From the NCBI RefSeq assembly GCF_001746295.1, contig NZ_MJAH01000005.1, forward strand, positions 117,723-181,722: 64,000 nt of DNA. Direction: 5' to 3'. Positions 47,635-57,652 of the stretch are shown piece by piece. Every line of letters begins with the position of its first letter. Position 1 is the first letter of the stretch. This DNA comes from Streptomyces sp. LUP47B. Its GTDB lineage: Bacteria; Actinomycetota; Actinomycetes; Streptomycetales; Streptomycetaceae. Under the pieces are notes generated by a model. It did not search any database and was not told where the DNA came from. It worked only from the letters and a program-made list of their open reading frames with translations. Made by a program: the position numbers and the translations under genes.

Positions 47635-49347
47635 GTGACCACCACAGAACCCTCCCCCGCAGTCCACGCCCGCCCACCGCTGCGAGTGGCGCGCGAGCGC
47701 TTCCTGGCCGGGCGCCCGCTGCCCGACGGTGTGCCGGAGGAGGTCCTCGCGGCATGGCGGCGGGCCCGGTTCTTCGGCGTACCGCACGACCTGAAGGAGC
47801 CCGCCGCCGATCCGTCCCGGCCGGTCGAGTCGCCGCTACTCGGCGCCGCCCGTCCGGTGCTCGAACGGATCGCCCCCGCCCTGGGCACCGGCCGCTCGGT
47901 CCTCCTCCTCACCGACGCGCGACTGCGTGTGCTGTGGACGTCCGGCAACGCGCCCGGGCTCACTCCGCACCCGGGACTGTCGGAGCAGGAGGTCGGCCAC
48001 AACAGCGCGGCCCTCGCGCTGCGCAATCGGCGCCGGGCCGAGGTGCACGGGCCCGAGCACTTCCTCGACGTGTGGCAGGACGTGTCGGCGGTCAGCGTCC
48101 CGGTGTTCGCGCCGAAGAGCGGACAGGCACTCGGCACCCTCACCATCGCCTCCCACCTGTGCGGCGGATGCCCGCCGCACCCGCAGGCGGCTCTCGCCGA
48201 GGCCGCTGCCGCCGCCGTGGAGGCCGAACTGCTCGCCCGGGCGGGACGTGCCGAACAGGTCCTTCTGGACGCCTACTTGCGAGCCGTGCGAGGAGAGGAC
48301 CGCGCGGTGGTCGCACTGGACGGCCGCAACCGTCTGATCAGCGCGGCGGCGGAGCGGCTGATGACCGAGGAAGTGCTTCGGGTTCTTGAGCGTACGGCGA
48401 CGACGGCACGGCACACGGACGCGCCGGCCGCCGCCGAGCTGCCCGAGGGAGCCGGGTGCAGCGCTCGGATCGACCTGGTGCGGCAGACGGGCGTGGTCGT
48501 GGGGATCGTGGCCGTCCTGGAGCCGCACGACGAGGGCACGCCGAGGCCCAGGCCGCGCCCGCTCCCCCGCCTGACCGGCTCCTCCCTGCCGTGGCGGTAC
48601 GCCGTGGAGCGCGCCGCCGAACTGATCCGCTCCCCCGAACCCGTGCTGCTGACCGGTGAACGGGGGACGGGGAAGACCGCGCTGGCCCGGGAGTTGCTGA
48701 GGCCGGCCGAGATCGAGACGGTCGACGCGGCCGAAGGGGGCGCGCTCGAAGGGGACTTGACGGAGTGGGCCGCGGCGAGCCCCCTCATCCTCCGGCACGC
48801 CGAGCGGCTGACGCAGCCCGCCGTGGCCACGCTCAACTCCCTGCTCGACGCGCACCCGGACACCCGGCTGCTGGTCACCCACACCCCCGGCACTTCGCCG
48901 GGCCCCTGCCTGCAACGGCTCCTCGACAAACTGGCCGCCCGCACGGTCGTCCTCCCGCCGCTGCGGGAACGCACCGAGGACATCAGGGAGTTGCTGCAGG
49001 CGCTCACACCGCGTCCCGCGCCGGGAAGTCCTCCGCTGACCTGGACGCTGGACGCCCTGCGCGCGCTCGAACAGCATCCGTGGCCCGGGAACGTCACCGA
49101 ACTCGCCCATGTCGTCCAGGCGTTGACGGAACACCGACGGGCCTCCGGGCCGGTACGGCGGACCGAACTGCCGGACACCGTGCGGGAAGGGCCCGCCGTC
49201 CGTCCGCTCAGCCCGATGGAACACGCCGAACGCGCCACGATCCTGGAGACACTGCACCGCCACGGCGGCAACAAGTCCCGCGCGGCGGCGGTACTCGGCA
49301 TCGGGCGGGCCACGCTGTACCGCAAGCTGCGGGAGTACGAGGGCTGA
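47635..49347 (+). CDS. AcoR-like transcriptional activator lacking the sigma-54 GAFTGA loop
   Basis: This 570-residue regulator has an N-terminal GAF-type sensor domain (about 40-230, SVLLLTDARLRVLWTSG and VGHNSAALALRNRRRAEVHGPEHFLDVW, as in AcoR). An AAA+ domain follows with Walker A LLTGERGTGKTALARELL near 337-354. The C-terminal Fis helix-turn-helix is ILETLHRHGGNKSRAAAVLGIGRATLYRKL. The segment that carries GAFTGA in sigma-54 activators is missing, and Walker B is only LILRHAERL. That is expected in Streptomyces, which lack sigma-54, so it must act through ordinary sigma factors. It is divergent from the hydroxyquinol operon and likely activates it. The GTG at 47635 has a weak GGTGGG upstream. 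Confidence 0.85.
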   Translation: MTTTEPSPAVHARPPLRVARERFLAGRPLPDGVPEEVLAAWRRARFFGVPHDLKEPAADPSRPVESPLLGAARPVLERIAPALGTGRSVLLLTDARLRVLWTSGNAPGLTPHPGLSEQEVGHNSAALALRNRRRAEVHGPEHFLDVWQDVSAVSVPVFAPKSGQALGTLTIASHLCGGCPPHPQAALAEAAAAAVEAELLARAGRAEQVLLDAYLRAVRGEDRAVVALDGRNRLISAAAERLMTEEVLRVLERTATTARHTDAPAAAELPEGAGCSARIDLVRQTGVVVGIVAVLEPHDEGTPRPRPRPLPRLTGSSLPWRYAVERAAELIRSPEPVLLTGERGTGKTALARELLRPAEIETVDAAEGGALEGDLTEWAAASPLILRHAERLTQPAVATLNSLLDAHPDTRLLVTHTPGTSPGPCLQRLLDKLAARTVVLPPLRERTEDIRELLQALTPRPAPGSPPLTWTLDALRALEQHPWPGNVTELAHVVQALTEHRRASGPVRRTELPDTVREGPAVRPLSPMEHAERATILETLHRHGGNKSRAAAVLGIGRATLYRKLREYEG

Positions 49348-49372
49348 GCACGGGTTCCGCACCCGAGCAACC

Positions 49373-49530
49373 GGCAACCTCGGGATCCTGTTCGCCGGGC
49401 GGGGCGAGGAGGCCGTCGCTCTGCGGTGGTACGAGCGGGCGGCTGCCGCGCGGCCAACGCGCTCGCCATTCTGCTGCTCCAGGGCGGGGACACCGCCGGG
49501 GCGGAGCCCTGGTTCTCGACGCCCACGGTT
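49373..49530 (+). pseudogene. Remnant of a TPR/Sel1-like repeat protein gene
   Basis: From 49373 one frame reads GNLGILFAGRGEEAVALRWYERAA, then the reading continues one frame over as RAANALAILLLQGGDTAGAEPWF up to about 49530. These are consecutive TPR-type helix pairs of the kind found in long Streptomyces regulators and helicase-linked proteins. No start or further repeats are seen, and the fragment is bounded by the AcoR-like gene and the LacI gene, so it is debris from a lost gene. Confidence 0.55.
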
Positions 49531-49536
49531 AAACGT

Positions 49537-50583
49537 TCAGGGCGCTTCCCGCGGCGGCGGCCCACTGGTGCCGCGCACGACGAGCTTCGGGTCCAACACG
49601 GCCTCGCGCGGCTCCAGTTGCGGATTCTCCAGTCGCTCCACGGCGAACCGCACCGCGTGCTCGGCCATCAGCACCGCGTCCTGGCGCACGGTGGTGAGGC
49701 CGATCGGCATGAGATGGGAGAGGTGGCTGTCGTCGTAGCCGACGACGGACATGTCCCGCGGGACCTCGACACCGGCCCGGGCCAGCGGCATCAACAGGCC
49801 CATCGCGCACCGGTCGTTGCCCGCGAGCACCGCGGTCGGCAGCGGCAGCCCGCGGTCCCGCTCCGCCAGGAGCAGTCTGCCGGTCTCGATACCGGACTGC
49901 TCGGTGTGCTCACCGGGGATGACCCGGACCTCCGACTCGAGGCCGTGCCGGCGCATCGCGGCCCGGTAGGAGCGCCGCCGTTCGGCGGACCCCGGGCCCC
50001 GGCCGCCGTCGATGTGCACGATCCTGCGGTGGCCGAGTTCGACCAGGTGGTCCATGGCCTGCCGGACGCCCTTGCTCTCGGCGCTGTGCACGAAGTCCAC
50101 GCGGGCCCGCGGGACGCGACGGCTGACCGACACGGTCACGGCCCGCTGACCGAGGGCGTCGAGATAGCCGGCGTCCGCGTCGGGGCCGAGCAGGATCAGC
50201 GCCTCGCAGCGGTGCCCGAGGAGGGCCTCGACCGCCTTGGCCTCGCTGCGCCCCTGGACCGACGCCGAGAGCAGGACGTCGTATCCGAGCCGTTCGGCCT
50301 CGGGGTAGATGCCCTCGATCAGGTCGGTCTGGAAGGTCTGGTGCACGGTGAACATCACGCCGAGCGTGCGGCTGCGGCCCCGGGCCAGCAACCGGGCCGC
50401 GCTGTCCGGCCGGTAGCCGATCTCGTCGGCGACCCTCAGCACCCGCTCACGGGTCTCCTGGCTCGCGCCGGGCTGATCGCGGAACACGATCGAGACCAGC
50501 GCCCGGGACACACCTGCCTTGTCGGCCACATCGGCCATCGTCGGCCGCTGTCTGCCCGGTGCTGCACCCACGCGTGAACCCAC
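49537..50583 (-). CDS. LacI family regulator, probable repressor of the inositol cluster
   Basis: This 348-residue protein has the helix-turn-helix PTMADVADKAGVSRALVSIVFRD near residues 14-36 with RERVLRVADEIGYRPDSAARLL. The effector domain includes EALILLGPDADAGYLDALGQ, HLVELGHRRIVHIDGGRGPGS and AVLAGNDRCAMGLLMPLARAGVEVPRDMSVVGYDDS. It is divergent from iolC and the rest of the inositol genes, so it plays the role that IolR plays elsewhere. LacI-type inositol regulators are known in actinobacteria, whereas Bacillus IolR is DeoR-type. The start is GTG at 50583; a GTG at 50571 is nearly as good. Confidence 0.88.
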   Translation of the reverse strand: MGSRVGAAPGRQRPTMADVADKAGVSRALVSIVFRDQPGASQETRERVLRVADEIGYRPDSAARLLARGRSRTLGVMFTVHQTFQTDLIEGIYPEAERLGYDVLLSASVQGRSEAKAVEALLGHRCEALILLGPDADAGYLDALGQRAVTVSVSRRVPRARVDFVHSAESKGVRQAMDHLVELGHRRIVHIDGGRGPGSAERRRSYRAAMRRHGLESEVRVIPGEHTEQSGIETGRLLLAERDRGLPLPTAVLAGNDRCAMGLLMPLARAGVEVPRDMSVVGYDDSHLSHLMPIGLTTVRQDAVLMAEHAVRFAVERLENPQLEPREAVLDPKLVVRGTSGPPPREAP

Positions 50584-50636
50584 CTTTCGACGGAGCCCAC
50601 CCTAGGGCAGCCTCGAAATCTTCCGGCAACAAGCTA

Positions 50637-50688
50637 TTGACATGACATTTGGACAGGGGTCATCGTACTCGCACTAGAGCGCGCTAGT
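50637..50688 (+). promoter_or_regulatory. Inositol operon promoter region with operator-like dyads
   Basis: TTGACA lies at 50637-50642 with a weak -10 about 18 bp downstream (CATCGT). ATGAC-N12-GTCAT spans 50642-50663 and ACTAG-N6-CTAGT spans 50673-50688. Either dyad could bind the divergent LacI protein. The second, centred 36 bp upstream of the iolC start, is the better placed for repression. Confidence 0.45.
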
Positions 50689-50716
50689 AGAGCGCGACAG
50701 CGGAGGGAATTCAGCG

Positions 50717-51670
50717 ATGCCGTTCGATGTGCTGACCATGGGCCGCGTGGGGGTGGATGTCTATCCGCTCCAGACCGGCGTCGGGCTGGGGGAGGTCTCT
50801 TCGTTCGGCAAGTACCTGGGCGGCAGTCCGACCAACGTGGCGGTGGCGGCGGCCCGGTACGGCCACTCGGCCGCGGTGATCACCAAGACGGGCCGGGACC
50901 CGTTCGGGGACTTCGTGCGACAGGCGCTCGACGGCTACGGCGTCGACAGCCGTTTCGTCGGTACGTCGGACATCGCGCCGACGCCCGTGACGTTCTGCGA
51001 GATCTTCCCGCCGGACGACTTCCCGCTGTACTTCTACCGGCTGCCGAAGGCTCCCGACCTGGACATCGAGGCTGGTGAGCTGGACCTGGACGCGGTGCGG
51101 GACGCGCGGATCTTCTGGGTGACCGGGACCGGGCTGAGCGAGGAGCCGAGCCGTTCGGCCACCCTGGCGGCGCTGGCGCACCGGGCGAGGGCGGGGGCGA
51201 CCGTCTTCGACTTGGACTGGCGGCAGATGTTCTGGGCCGATCCGGCGCAGGCGCGGGCCTTCTACGCGGAGGCGCTGCGCCATGTGACGGTCGCCGTCGG
51301 CAACCTCGACGAGTGCGAGGTGGCCACCGGTGAGCGTGAGCCGTACGCCGCCGCGAAGGCGCTGCTGGCCGCCGGGGTGGAGCTGGCGGTGGTGAAGCAG
51401 GGGCCCAAGGGCGTGCTGGCGATGGACGGGGACGGTTCCGTCGTCGAGATCCCGCCGGTTCCGGTGGACGTGGTCAACGGTCTGGGGGCGGGCGACGCCT
51501 TCGGCGGGGCGCTGTGCCACGGGCTGCTGTCCGGCTGGGACACCCGCCGGGCGGTGTCCTTCGCCAACGCCGCCGGCGCGATCGTCGCGGGCCGGCTGTC
51601 CTGCTCCGACGCCATGCCGGCCGAGTCGGAAGTCCACGCCAAGCTGGACGAGGTGCCCCGTGCCGTCTGA
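50717..51670 (+). CDS. iolC: 5-dehydro-2-deoxygluconokinase
   Basis: This 317-residue PfkB-family kinase phosphorylates 5-dehydro-2-deoxygluconate in myo-inositol breakdown. The N-terminal motif is KYLGGSPTNVAVAAARYGHSAAVITKTGRDPFGDFV at residues 32-67 (in blocks), with NLDECEVATGE near 195. The C-terminal PfkB signature VVNGLGAGDAFGGALCHGLLSGWD near 252-275 holds the catalytic Asp in GAGDAF. GGAGGG lies upstream of the ATG. It is the first gene of the inositol operon, and its last codons overlap the aldolase gene by 11 nt. Confidence 0.92.
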   Translation: MPFDVLTMGRVGVDVYPLQTGVGLGEVSSFGKYLGGSPTNVAVAAARYGHSAAVITKTGRDPFGDFVRQALDGYGVDSRFVGTSDIAPTPVTFCEIFPPDDFPLYFYRLPKAPDLDIEAGELDLDAVRDARIFWVTGTGLSEEPSRSATLAALAHRARAGATVFDLDWRQMFWADPAQARAFYAEALRHVTVAVGNLDECEVATGEREPYAAAKALLAAGVELAVVKQGPKGVLAMDGDGSVVEIPPVPVDVVNGLGAGDAFGGALCHGLLSGWDTRRAVSFANAAGAIVAGRLSCSDAMPAESEVHAKLDEVPRAV

Positions 51671-52532
51671 GAAGCTGAGCCGGATCGTGTCCGCCCGGGT
51701 GGGGGACCCCGGCGCCGTCGCGGCCGCCGCCGCCCGCCGGGTGAAGGCGACCTCGATCCTCGGTGAGCACGGCAAGGCGATGATCATTGCCGCCGACCAT
51801 CCCGCGCGCGGCGCCAACGGCGTCGGCGCCGACCCGTACGCGATGGCCGACCGCTCCGAACTGCTCGACCGGCTCTGCGTCGCGCTCGAACGCCCCGGTG
51901 TGACCGGCGTGCTGGCCACCGCCGACATCCTGGAGGACCTCCTCCTGCTCGGGGTCCTGGACGGAAGGAGCGTCTTCGGGTCCATGAACCGGGCCGGTCT
52001 TGCGGGCTCGGTGTTCGAGGTCGACGACCGGTTCACCGGCTACGACGCCGCCACGATCGCCGCGATGGGCTTCGACGGCGGCAAGATGCTCACCCGGATC
52101 GCCCTCGACGACCCCGCGACGCCCTCAGCACTGGAGAACACGGCCCGCGCGGTGGACGAGCTCAACGACCGCCAACTGATCGCGATGGTCGAGCCGTTCA
52201 TCTCGGAATGGCAGGACGGCCGCATCCGCAACGACCTCTCCACCGAGGCCGTCGTCAAGTCGATCACCATTGCCTCGGCGCTGGGGCGCCGTACCGCCTA
52301 CACCTGGCTGAAGCTCCCGGTGGTCCCCGAGATGGAGCGCGTGCTCGCCTCGTCCACCCTGCCGGCGCTGCTGCTGGGCGGTGAGGTCAAGGACGCCGAG
52401 GCGGCCTTCGCCTCCTGGGGCAAGGCGCTGAAGCAGCCCACCGCGCAGGGACTGGTCGTGGGTCGCTCCCTGCTCTACCCCGCGGGCGGCGATGTCGCCG
52501 GCGCCGTCGACAAGGCGGTGAGCCTGCTGTGA
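51660..52532 (+). CDS. Deoxyribose-phosphate aldolase-like (beta/alpha)8 protein of the inositol pathway
   Basis: This 290-residue class I aldolase-like protein belongs to the Cgl0159-type family found in actinobacterial iol clusters. Segments are SILGEHGKAMIIAADHPARG near 32-51, FDGGKMLTRIALDD near 138, LIAMVEPFISEWQDGRI near 170-186 and AYTWLKLPVVPEMERVL near 210. A Lys in YTWLKLP is the likely Schiff-base residue. It probably cleaves 6-phospho-5-dehydro-2-deoxygluconate to dihydroxyacetone phosphate and malonate semialdehyde, in place of IolJ. The GTG start at 51660 overlaps the end of iolC. Confidence 0.85.
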   Translation: MPSEKLSRIVSARVGDPGAVAAAAARRVKATSILGEHGKAMIIAADHPARGANGVGADPYAMADRSELLDRLCVALERPGVTGVLATADILEDLLLLGVLDGRSVFGSMNRAGLAGSVFEVDDRFTGYDAATIAAMGFDGGKMLTRIALDDPATPSALENTARAVDELNDRQLIAMVEPFISEWQDGRIRNDLSTEAVVKSITIASALGRRTAYTWLKLPVVPEMERVLASSTLPALLLGGEVKDAEAAFASWGKALKQPTAQGLVVGRSLLYPAGGDVAGAVDKAVSLL

Positions 52533-53284
52533 CCGGCGCGAGCAAGTACCACCTGCCGAAGGGGACTTCGGTCGACGGCCCCTACGCCCCGGCCATCACG
52601 CCGGAGTCGGCGGGCTCGGCATACTCCGGCCTCAGGATTCTGACCCTGAAGCCGGGCGAGGAACACGCCCTGCCCACCGGGGAGAACGAGTTCCTGGCCC
52701 CGCCCCTGAACGGCGGCTGCACCGTCGCCGTCGACGGGCGGAGCTTCGAACTCGGCGGTCGGACGGACGTGTACTCGGCGGTCACCGACTTCGCGTATCA
52801 GCCCCGCGAGTCGCAGACCGTGATCAGCAGTGCGGACGGTGGAACGTACGCACTGCCCTCCGCCCGTACCGAGCAGGGAGGTCACTCGGCTCGGTACGGG
52901 CGCAAGGAGGACGTCCCCGTTGAACCGCGCGGGGCAGGAGCCTGCGCCGCGTCACTTCCCGGTCACGGGCGGGAACGGCTTCGGCTGTCCGGGGGTGCCC
53001 CCGCGCGAGCGAAGCCGAACGTGGGGGAGGGTCCACGGCACCGACGAGCGGCCGATCGACGTGCACGCCGAGATCCGCACGGGCGACACGGTGCTGATCC
53101 CAACGGCCGGCACGGCCCGTCCAGCGCCGCGCCCCGCTACGACCTGTACCGCCTCGACGTCATGGCGGGACCCGGACAGGACCGTGCCCGGCTGATCTGC
53201 GACGACCCCGCCCACGGCCGGGTCCGCGACACCTGGGCGTCCCAGGACGTCGACGACCGGCTGCCCTTCGGAGAACAGCGATGA
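52529..53284 (+). pseudogene. iolB: 5-deoxy-glucuronate isomerase gene, internally deleted and frame-disrupted
   Basis: The first 135 codons are good IolB (TSVDGPYAPAITPESAG, GENEFLAPPLNGGC, ARYGRKEDVPVEPRGAGAC). The middle cupin part that carries the metal-binding PPHKHDE motif is absent. In its place are about 100 bp that include a GC-rich inverted repeat (52976-53017) of a type common in Streptomyces. Recognisable IolB resumes in a different frame (GTDERPIDVHAEIRTGDTVLIP, about 53035-53100). It then slips back by one base to RHGPSSAAPRYDLYRLDVMAGPG, losing the first His of HGWH and changing Trp to Arg. The frames compensate, so a 251-codon frame stays open, but the product cannot hold the active site. 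Start and stop overlaps with neighbours are intact. Confidence 0.8.
52976..53017. repeat. Streptomyces interspersed inverted-repeat element inside iolB
   Basis: Arms CGGCTTCG (52976-52983) and CGAAGCCG (53010-53017) enclose GGGGGTGCCCCC (52991-53002), and GTGGGGGAGG follows. I recall this composition from a short repeat scattered through Streptomyces intergenic regions. Here it lies inside a coding sequence at the site of the iolB deletion. Confidence 0.6.
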
Positions 53285-55158
53285 ACACCGTACGACTGAC
53301 CACCTCGCAGGCCCTCGTGCGCTTCCTGGCCCACCAGTACAGCGAGCGCGACGGACAGGAGCAGCGCCTGATCCCGGGCGTGTGGGGCATCTTCGGCCAC
53401 GGCAACGTCGCCGGCATCGGCCAGGCCCTGCTGCAGGCCGCCACCACCGGAGAGGCCGACCTCCCCTACTACCTCGCCCGCAACGAACAGGGCATGGTCC
53501 ACGCCTCCGTCGCCTACGCCAAGATGCGCGACCGGCTGGCCACCTTCGCCTGCACGGCATCCACCGGCCCCGGCTCGACGAACATGATCACCGGTGCGGC
53601 GCTGGCCACCACCAACCGCCTGCCCGTGCTGCTGCTGCCCTCCGACATGTTCGCCACCCGCGCCGCCGACCCCGTCCTGCAGCAACTGGAGGACACCCGC
53701 GGCGGGGACATCACCGTCAACGACACCTTCCGCGCCGTATCGAAGTACTTCGACCGCATCTCGCGCCCCGAACAGCTGATCACCGCCGCGCTCGCGGCGA
53801 TGCGGGTCCTGACCGACCCCGTGGAGACGGGAGCGGTCACCCTCGCGCTGCCGCAGGATGTGCAGGCCGAGGCGTACGACTGGCCGGTCTCCTTCTTCCG
53901 GCACCGGGTGTGGCACGTGGGCCGCCCGGTGCCGGAGGCAGCCGCCGTGGAACGGGCCGCACGGCTGCTGCGGAACGCCAAGAGGCCGCTCATCGTCGCG
54001 GGCGGCGGAGCCGTCTACTCCGGCGCCGAGACCGCGTTGCGCGCCTTCGCCGAGGCCACCGGCATCCCGGTCGCCGACACCCACGCCGGCAAGGGCGCGG
54101 TGCCCTGGGACCACCCCTGCGCCGTCGGGGGCATCGGCTCGACGGGGTCGTACGCGGCCAACGAACTGGCCCGCGAGGCGGACGTGGTGCTCGGTGTCGG
54201 CACCCGCTACTCCGACTTCACGACCGCGAGCCACACGGTCTTCGCCAACCGGGACGTCACCTTCGTCAACCTCAACGTGGCCCGCCTGGACGCCGTGAAG
54301 CACTCGGCGGAGCCCCTGGTGGCCGACGCCCGGCTGGGTGTCGAGGCCCTGGCGGGCGCGCTGACGGACTGGGAGGTCCCTGCTGAGTACCGCGCGCTCA
54401 CCCGTCAAGTGATCGCCCGGACACGGGAGATCGAGGAGAGGTGCTTCCACGTCGGTCATGGCCCGCTGCCCGCCCAGACGGAGATCCTCGGCGCCCTCAA
54501 CGACGTCCTCGACGACCGGGCCGTGGTCATCAACGCGGCCGGTTCCATGCCCGGCGATCTGCAGCAGCTCTGGCGGGCCAGGGATCCCAAGGCGTACCAC
54601 GTCGAGTACGCCTACTCCTGCATGGGCTACGAGGTCGCCGCCGGTGTCGGCGTCAAGATGGCCGACCCCACCCGCGAGGTCGTCGTCCTGGTCGGCGACG
54701 GCTCGTATCTGATGATGGCCCAGGAGATCGTCACCATGATCTCCGAAGGCCTCAAGGTCATCGTCGTCCTGGTCCAGAACCACGGCTTCGCCTCGATCGG
54801 CGCCCTGTCGGAATCGCTCGGATCACAGCGCTTCGGCACCAAATACCGCTACCGCGACGGTGGTTCGGGCCTCCTCGACGGTGAGGTGCTCCCCGTCGAC
54901 CTGGCCGCGAACGCCTCCTCCCTGGGCGCGGACGTCCTGCACGCCGCCTCCGTCGACGAGTTCCGCTCGGCCATGGAAAAGGCGAAGGCGGCTACCCGCA
55001 CCACGGTCGTGCACGTGGAGACCGACCTGTACGGGCCCAACCCGCCGGGCCACGGCTGGTGGGACGTCCCGGTCAGCGAGGTCGCCGCCCTCGACACCAC
55101 CCGGGGCGCCTACGCCACCTACGTCGCCCACAAGCAGACCCAGCGCCACTACCTGTAA
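53281..55158 (+). CDS. iolD: 3D-(3,5/4)-trihydroxycyclohexane-1,2-dione hydrolase
   Basis: This 625-residue thiamine-diphosphate enzyme hydrolytically opens the inositol-derived ring. The N-terminal PYR domain has PGVWGIFGHGNVAGIGQAL near residue 35 and RNEQGMVHASVAYAKM, with the Glu-type cofactor contact. FACTASTGPGSTNMITGAA is near 88-106. The C-terminal PP domain has YAYSCMGYEVAAGVGVKMADPTREVVVLVGDGSYLMMAQEIVTM near 443-485 in blocks, with GDGSY as the diphosphate/Mg site. The start overlaps the iolB stop (ATGA). The length is normal. The product would feed IolB, which is broken here. Confidence 0.93.
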   Translation: MNTVRLTTSQALVRFLAHQYSERDGQEQRLIPGVWGIFGHGNVAGIGQALLQAATTGEADLPYYLARNEQGMVHASVAYAKMRDRLATFACTASTGPGSTNMITGAALATTNRLPVLLLPSDMFATRAADPVLQQLEDTRGGDITVNDTFRAVSKYFDRISRPEQLITAALAAMRVLTDPVETGAVTLALPQDVQAEAYDWPVSFFRHRVWHVGRPVPEAAAVERAARLLRNAKRPLIVAGGGAVYSGAETALRAFAEATGIPVADTHAGKGAVPWDHPCAVGGIGSTGSYAANELAREADVVLGVGTRYSDFTTASHTVFANRDVTFVNLNVARLDAVKHSAEPLVADARLGVEALAGALTDWEVPAEYRALTRQVIARTREIEERCFHVGHGPLPAQTEILGALNDVLDDRAVVINAAGSMPGDLQQLWRARDPKAYHVEYAYSCMGYEVAAGVGVKMADPTREVVVLVGDGSYLMMAQEIVTMISEGLKVIVVLVQNHGFASIGALSESLGSQRFGTKYRYRDGGSGLLDGEVLPVDLAANASSLGADVLHAASVDEFRSAMEKAKAATRTTVVHVETDLYGPNPPGHGWWDVPVSEVAALDTTRGAYATYVAHKQTQRHYL

Positions 55159-55172
55159 GGAAACCGCTCCCC

Positions 55173-56663
<1,491 letters not shown>

Positions 56664-56692
56664 TCCCTGTCCCCTGCCCCGAAGGACACTTC

Positions 56693-57643
56693 ATGGCAAC
56701 GGCGCCATCCCCGCTCCGCACCACCGTCGGCAACCTGTGCCTGGGCTCCGCCCCCGACTCCTGGGGCGTCTGGTTCCCCGAGGACGAGCAGCAGGTGTCG
56801 CACACCCGCTTCCTCGACGAACTCGCGCAGGCCGGCTACCGGTGGCTGGAGCTCGGCCCGTACGGCTATCTCCCCACCGACCCGCAGCGCCTCAAGGAGG
56901 AGCTGGACGCCCGTGGCCTCCAGGTCTCCGGCGGTACGGCCTTCGGCGCGCTGCACCGGCCCGAGGCCTGGGACGAGATGCTCGCCCACGTCCGCCAGGT
57001 CGCCACGCTCACCCAGGCCGCGGGCGCCCACCACCTTGTCCTCATCCCACCCATGTACCGGGACGAGAGGACCGGCGCGTTCACCGAGTCCCCGGAGCTG
57101 ACCGCCGACCAGTGGGCGGGCTTCGGCAAGGCCGCCGACCGGCTGGGCAGGCTGCTGCTCGACGAGTACGACGTCCGGCTGGTGATCCACCCGCACGCCG
57201 ACAGCCACATCCAGACCCAGCCGGAGATCGAACGGCTCCTGAACGAGTCGGACGGCCGGTACACCAACCTCTGCCTGGACACCGGGCACGTGGCCTACGG
57301 CGGCGGGGACAACCTCGATCTCATCCGCCGGTTCGGCGAGCGGGTCGGCTACGTCCACATCAAGCAGATGGACCCGGAGATACTCGCGCAGGTCGCCGCC
57401 GAGGACCTCTCCTTCGGCGAGGCCGTCAAGCGGGGCGTGTGCGTGTCGCCGCCCGCGGGAGTACCGAACCCGGCCGACGTGGTGGCCGAACTCGCCCAGC
57501 TGGACGCCGAGTTGTTCGTGATCGTCGAGCAGGACCTGTACCCGTGCGCTCCCGAGGTGCCGCTGCCCATCGCGGTGACCACGCGTGAACACCTGGCCGG
57601 CTGCGGCCTCACCGGAACCCGACGCCCGAACGACGACCGATAG
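56693..57643 (+). CDS. iolE: Myo-inosose-2 dehydratase-like TIM barrel
   Basis: This 316-residue protein has the AP_endonuc_2 fold. The signature GSAPDSWGVWFPEDEQQ near residues 18-34 is typical of IolE. HHLVLIPPMYRDERTG near 112-127, LVIHPHADSHIQTQPEIERLL near 164-184 and LCLDTGHVAYGGGDN near 195-209 provide metal-binding residues. It dehydrates 2-keto-myo-inositol to the trihydroxycyclohexanedione that IolD uses. GAAGGAC precedes the ATG at 56693. It is 29 bp after mmsA and 9 bp before the transporter gene. Confidence 0.88.
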   Translation: MATAPSPLRTTVGNLCLGSAPDSWGVWFPEDEQQVSHTRFLDELAQAGYRWLELGPYGYLPTDPQRLKEELDARGLQVSGGTAFGALHRPEAWDEMLAHVRQVATLTQAAGAHHLVLIPPMYRDERTGAFTESPELTADQWAGFGKAADRLGRLLLDEYDVRLVIHPHADSHIQTQPEIERLLNESDGRYTNLCLDTGHVAYGGGDNLDLIRRFGERVGYVHIKQMDPEILAQVAAEDLSFGEAVKRGVCVSPPAGVPNPADVVAELAQLDAELFVIVEQDLYPCAPEVPLPIAVTTREHLAGCGLTGTRRPNDDR

Positions 57644-57652
57644 GAGCCGGCC

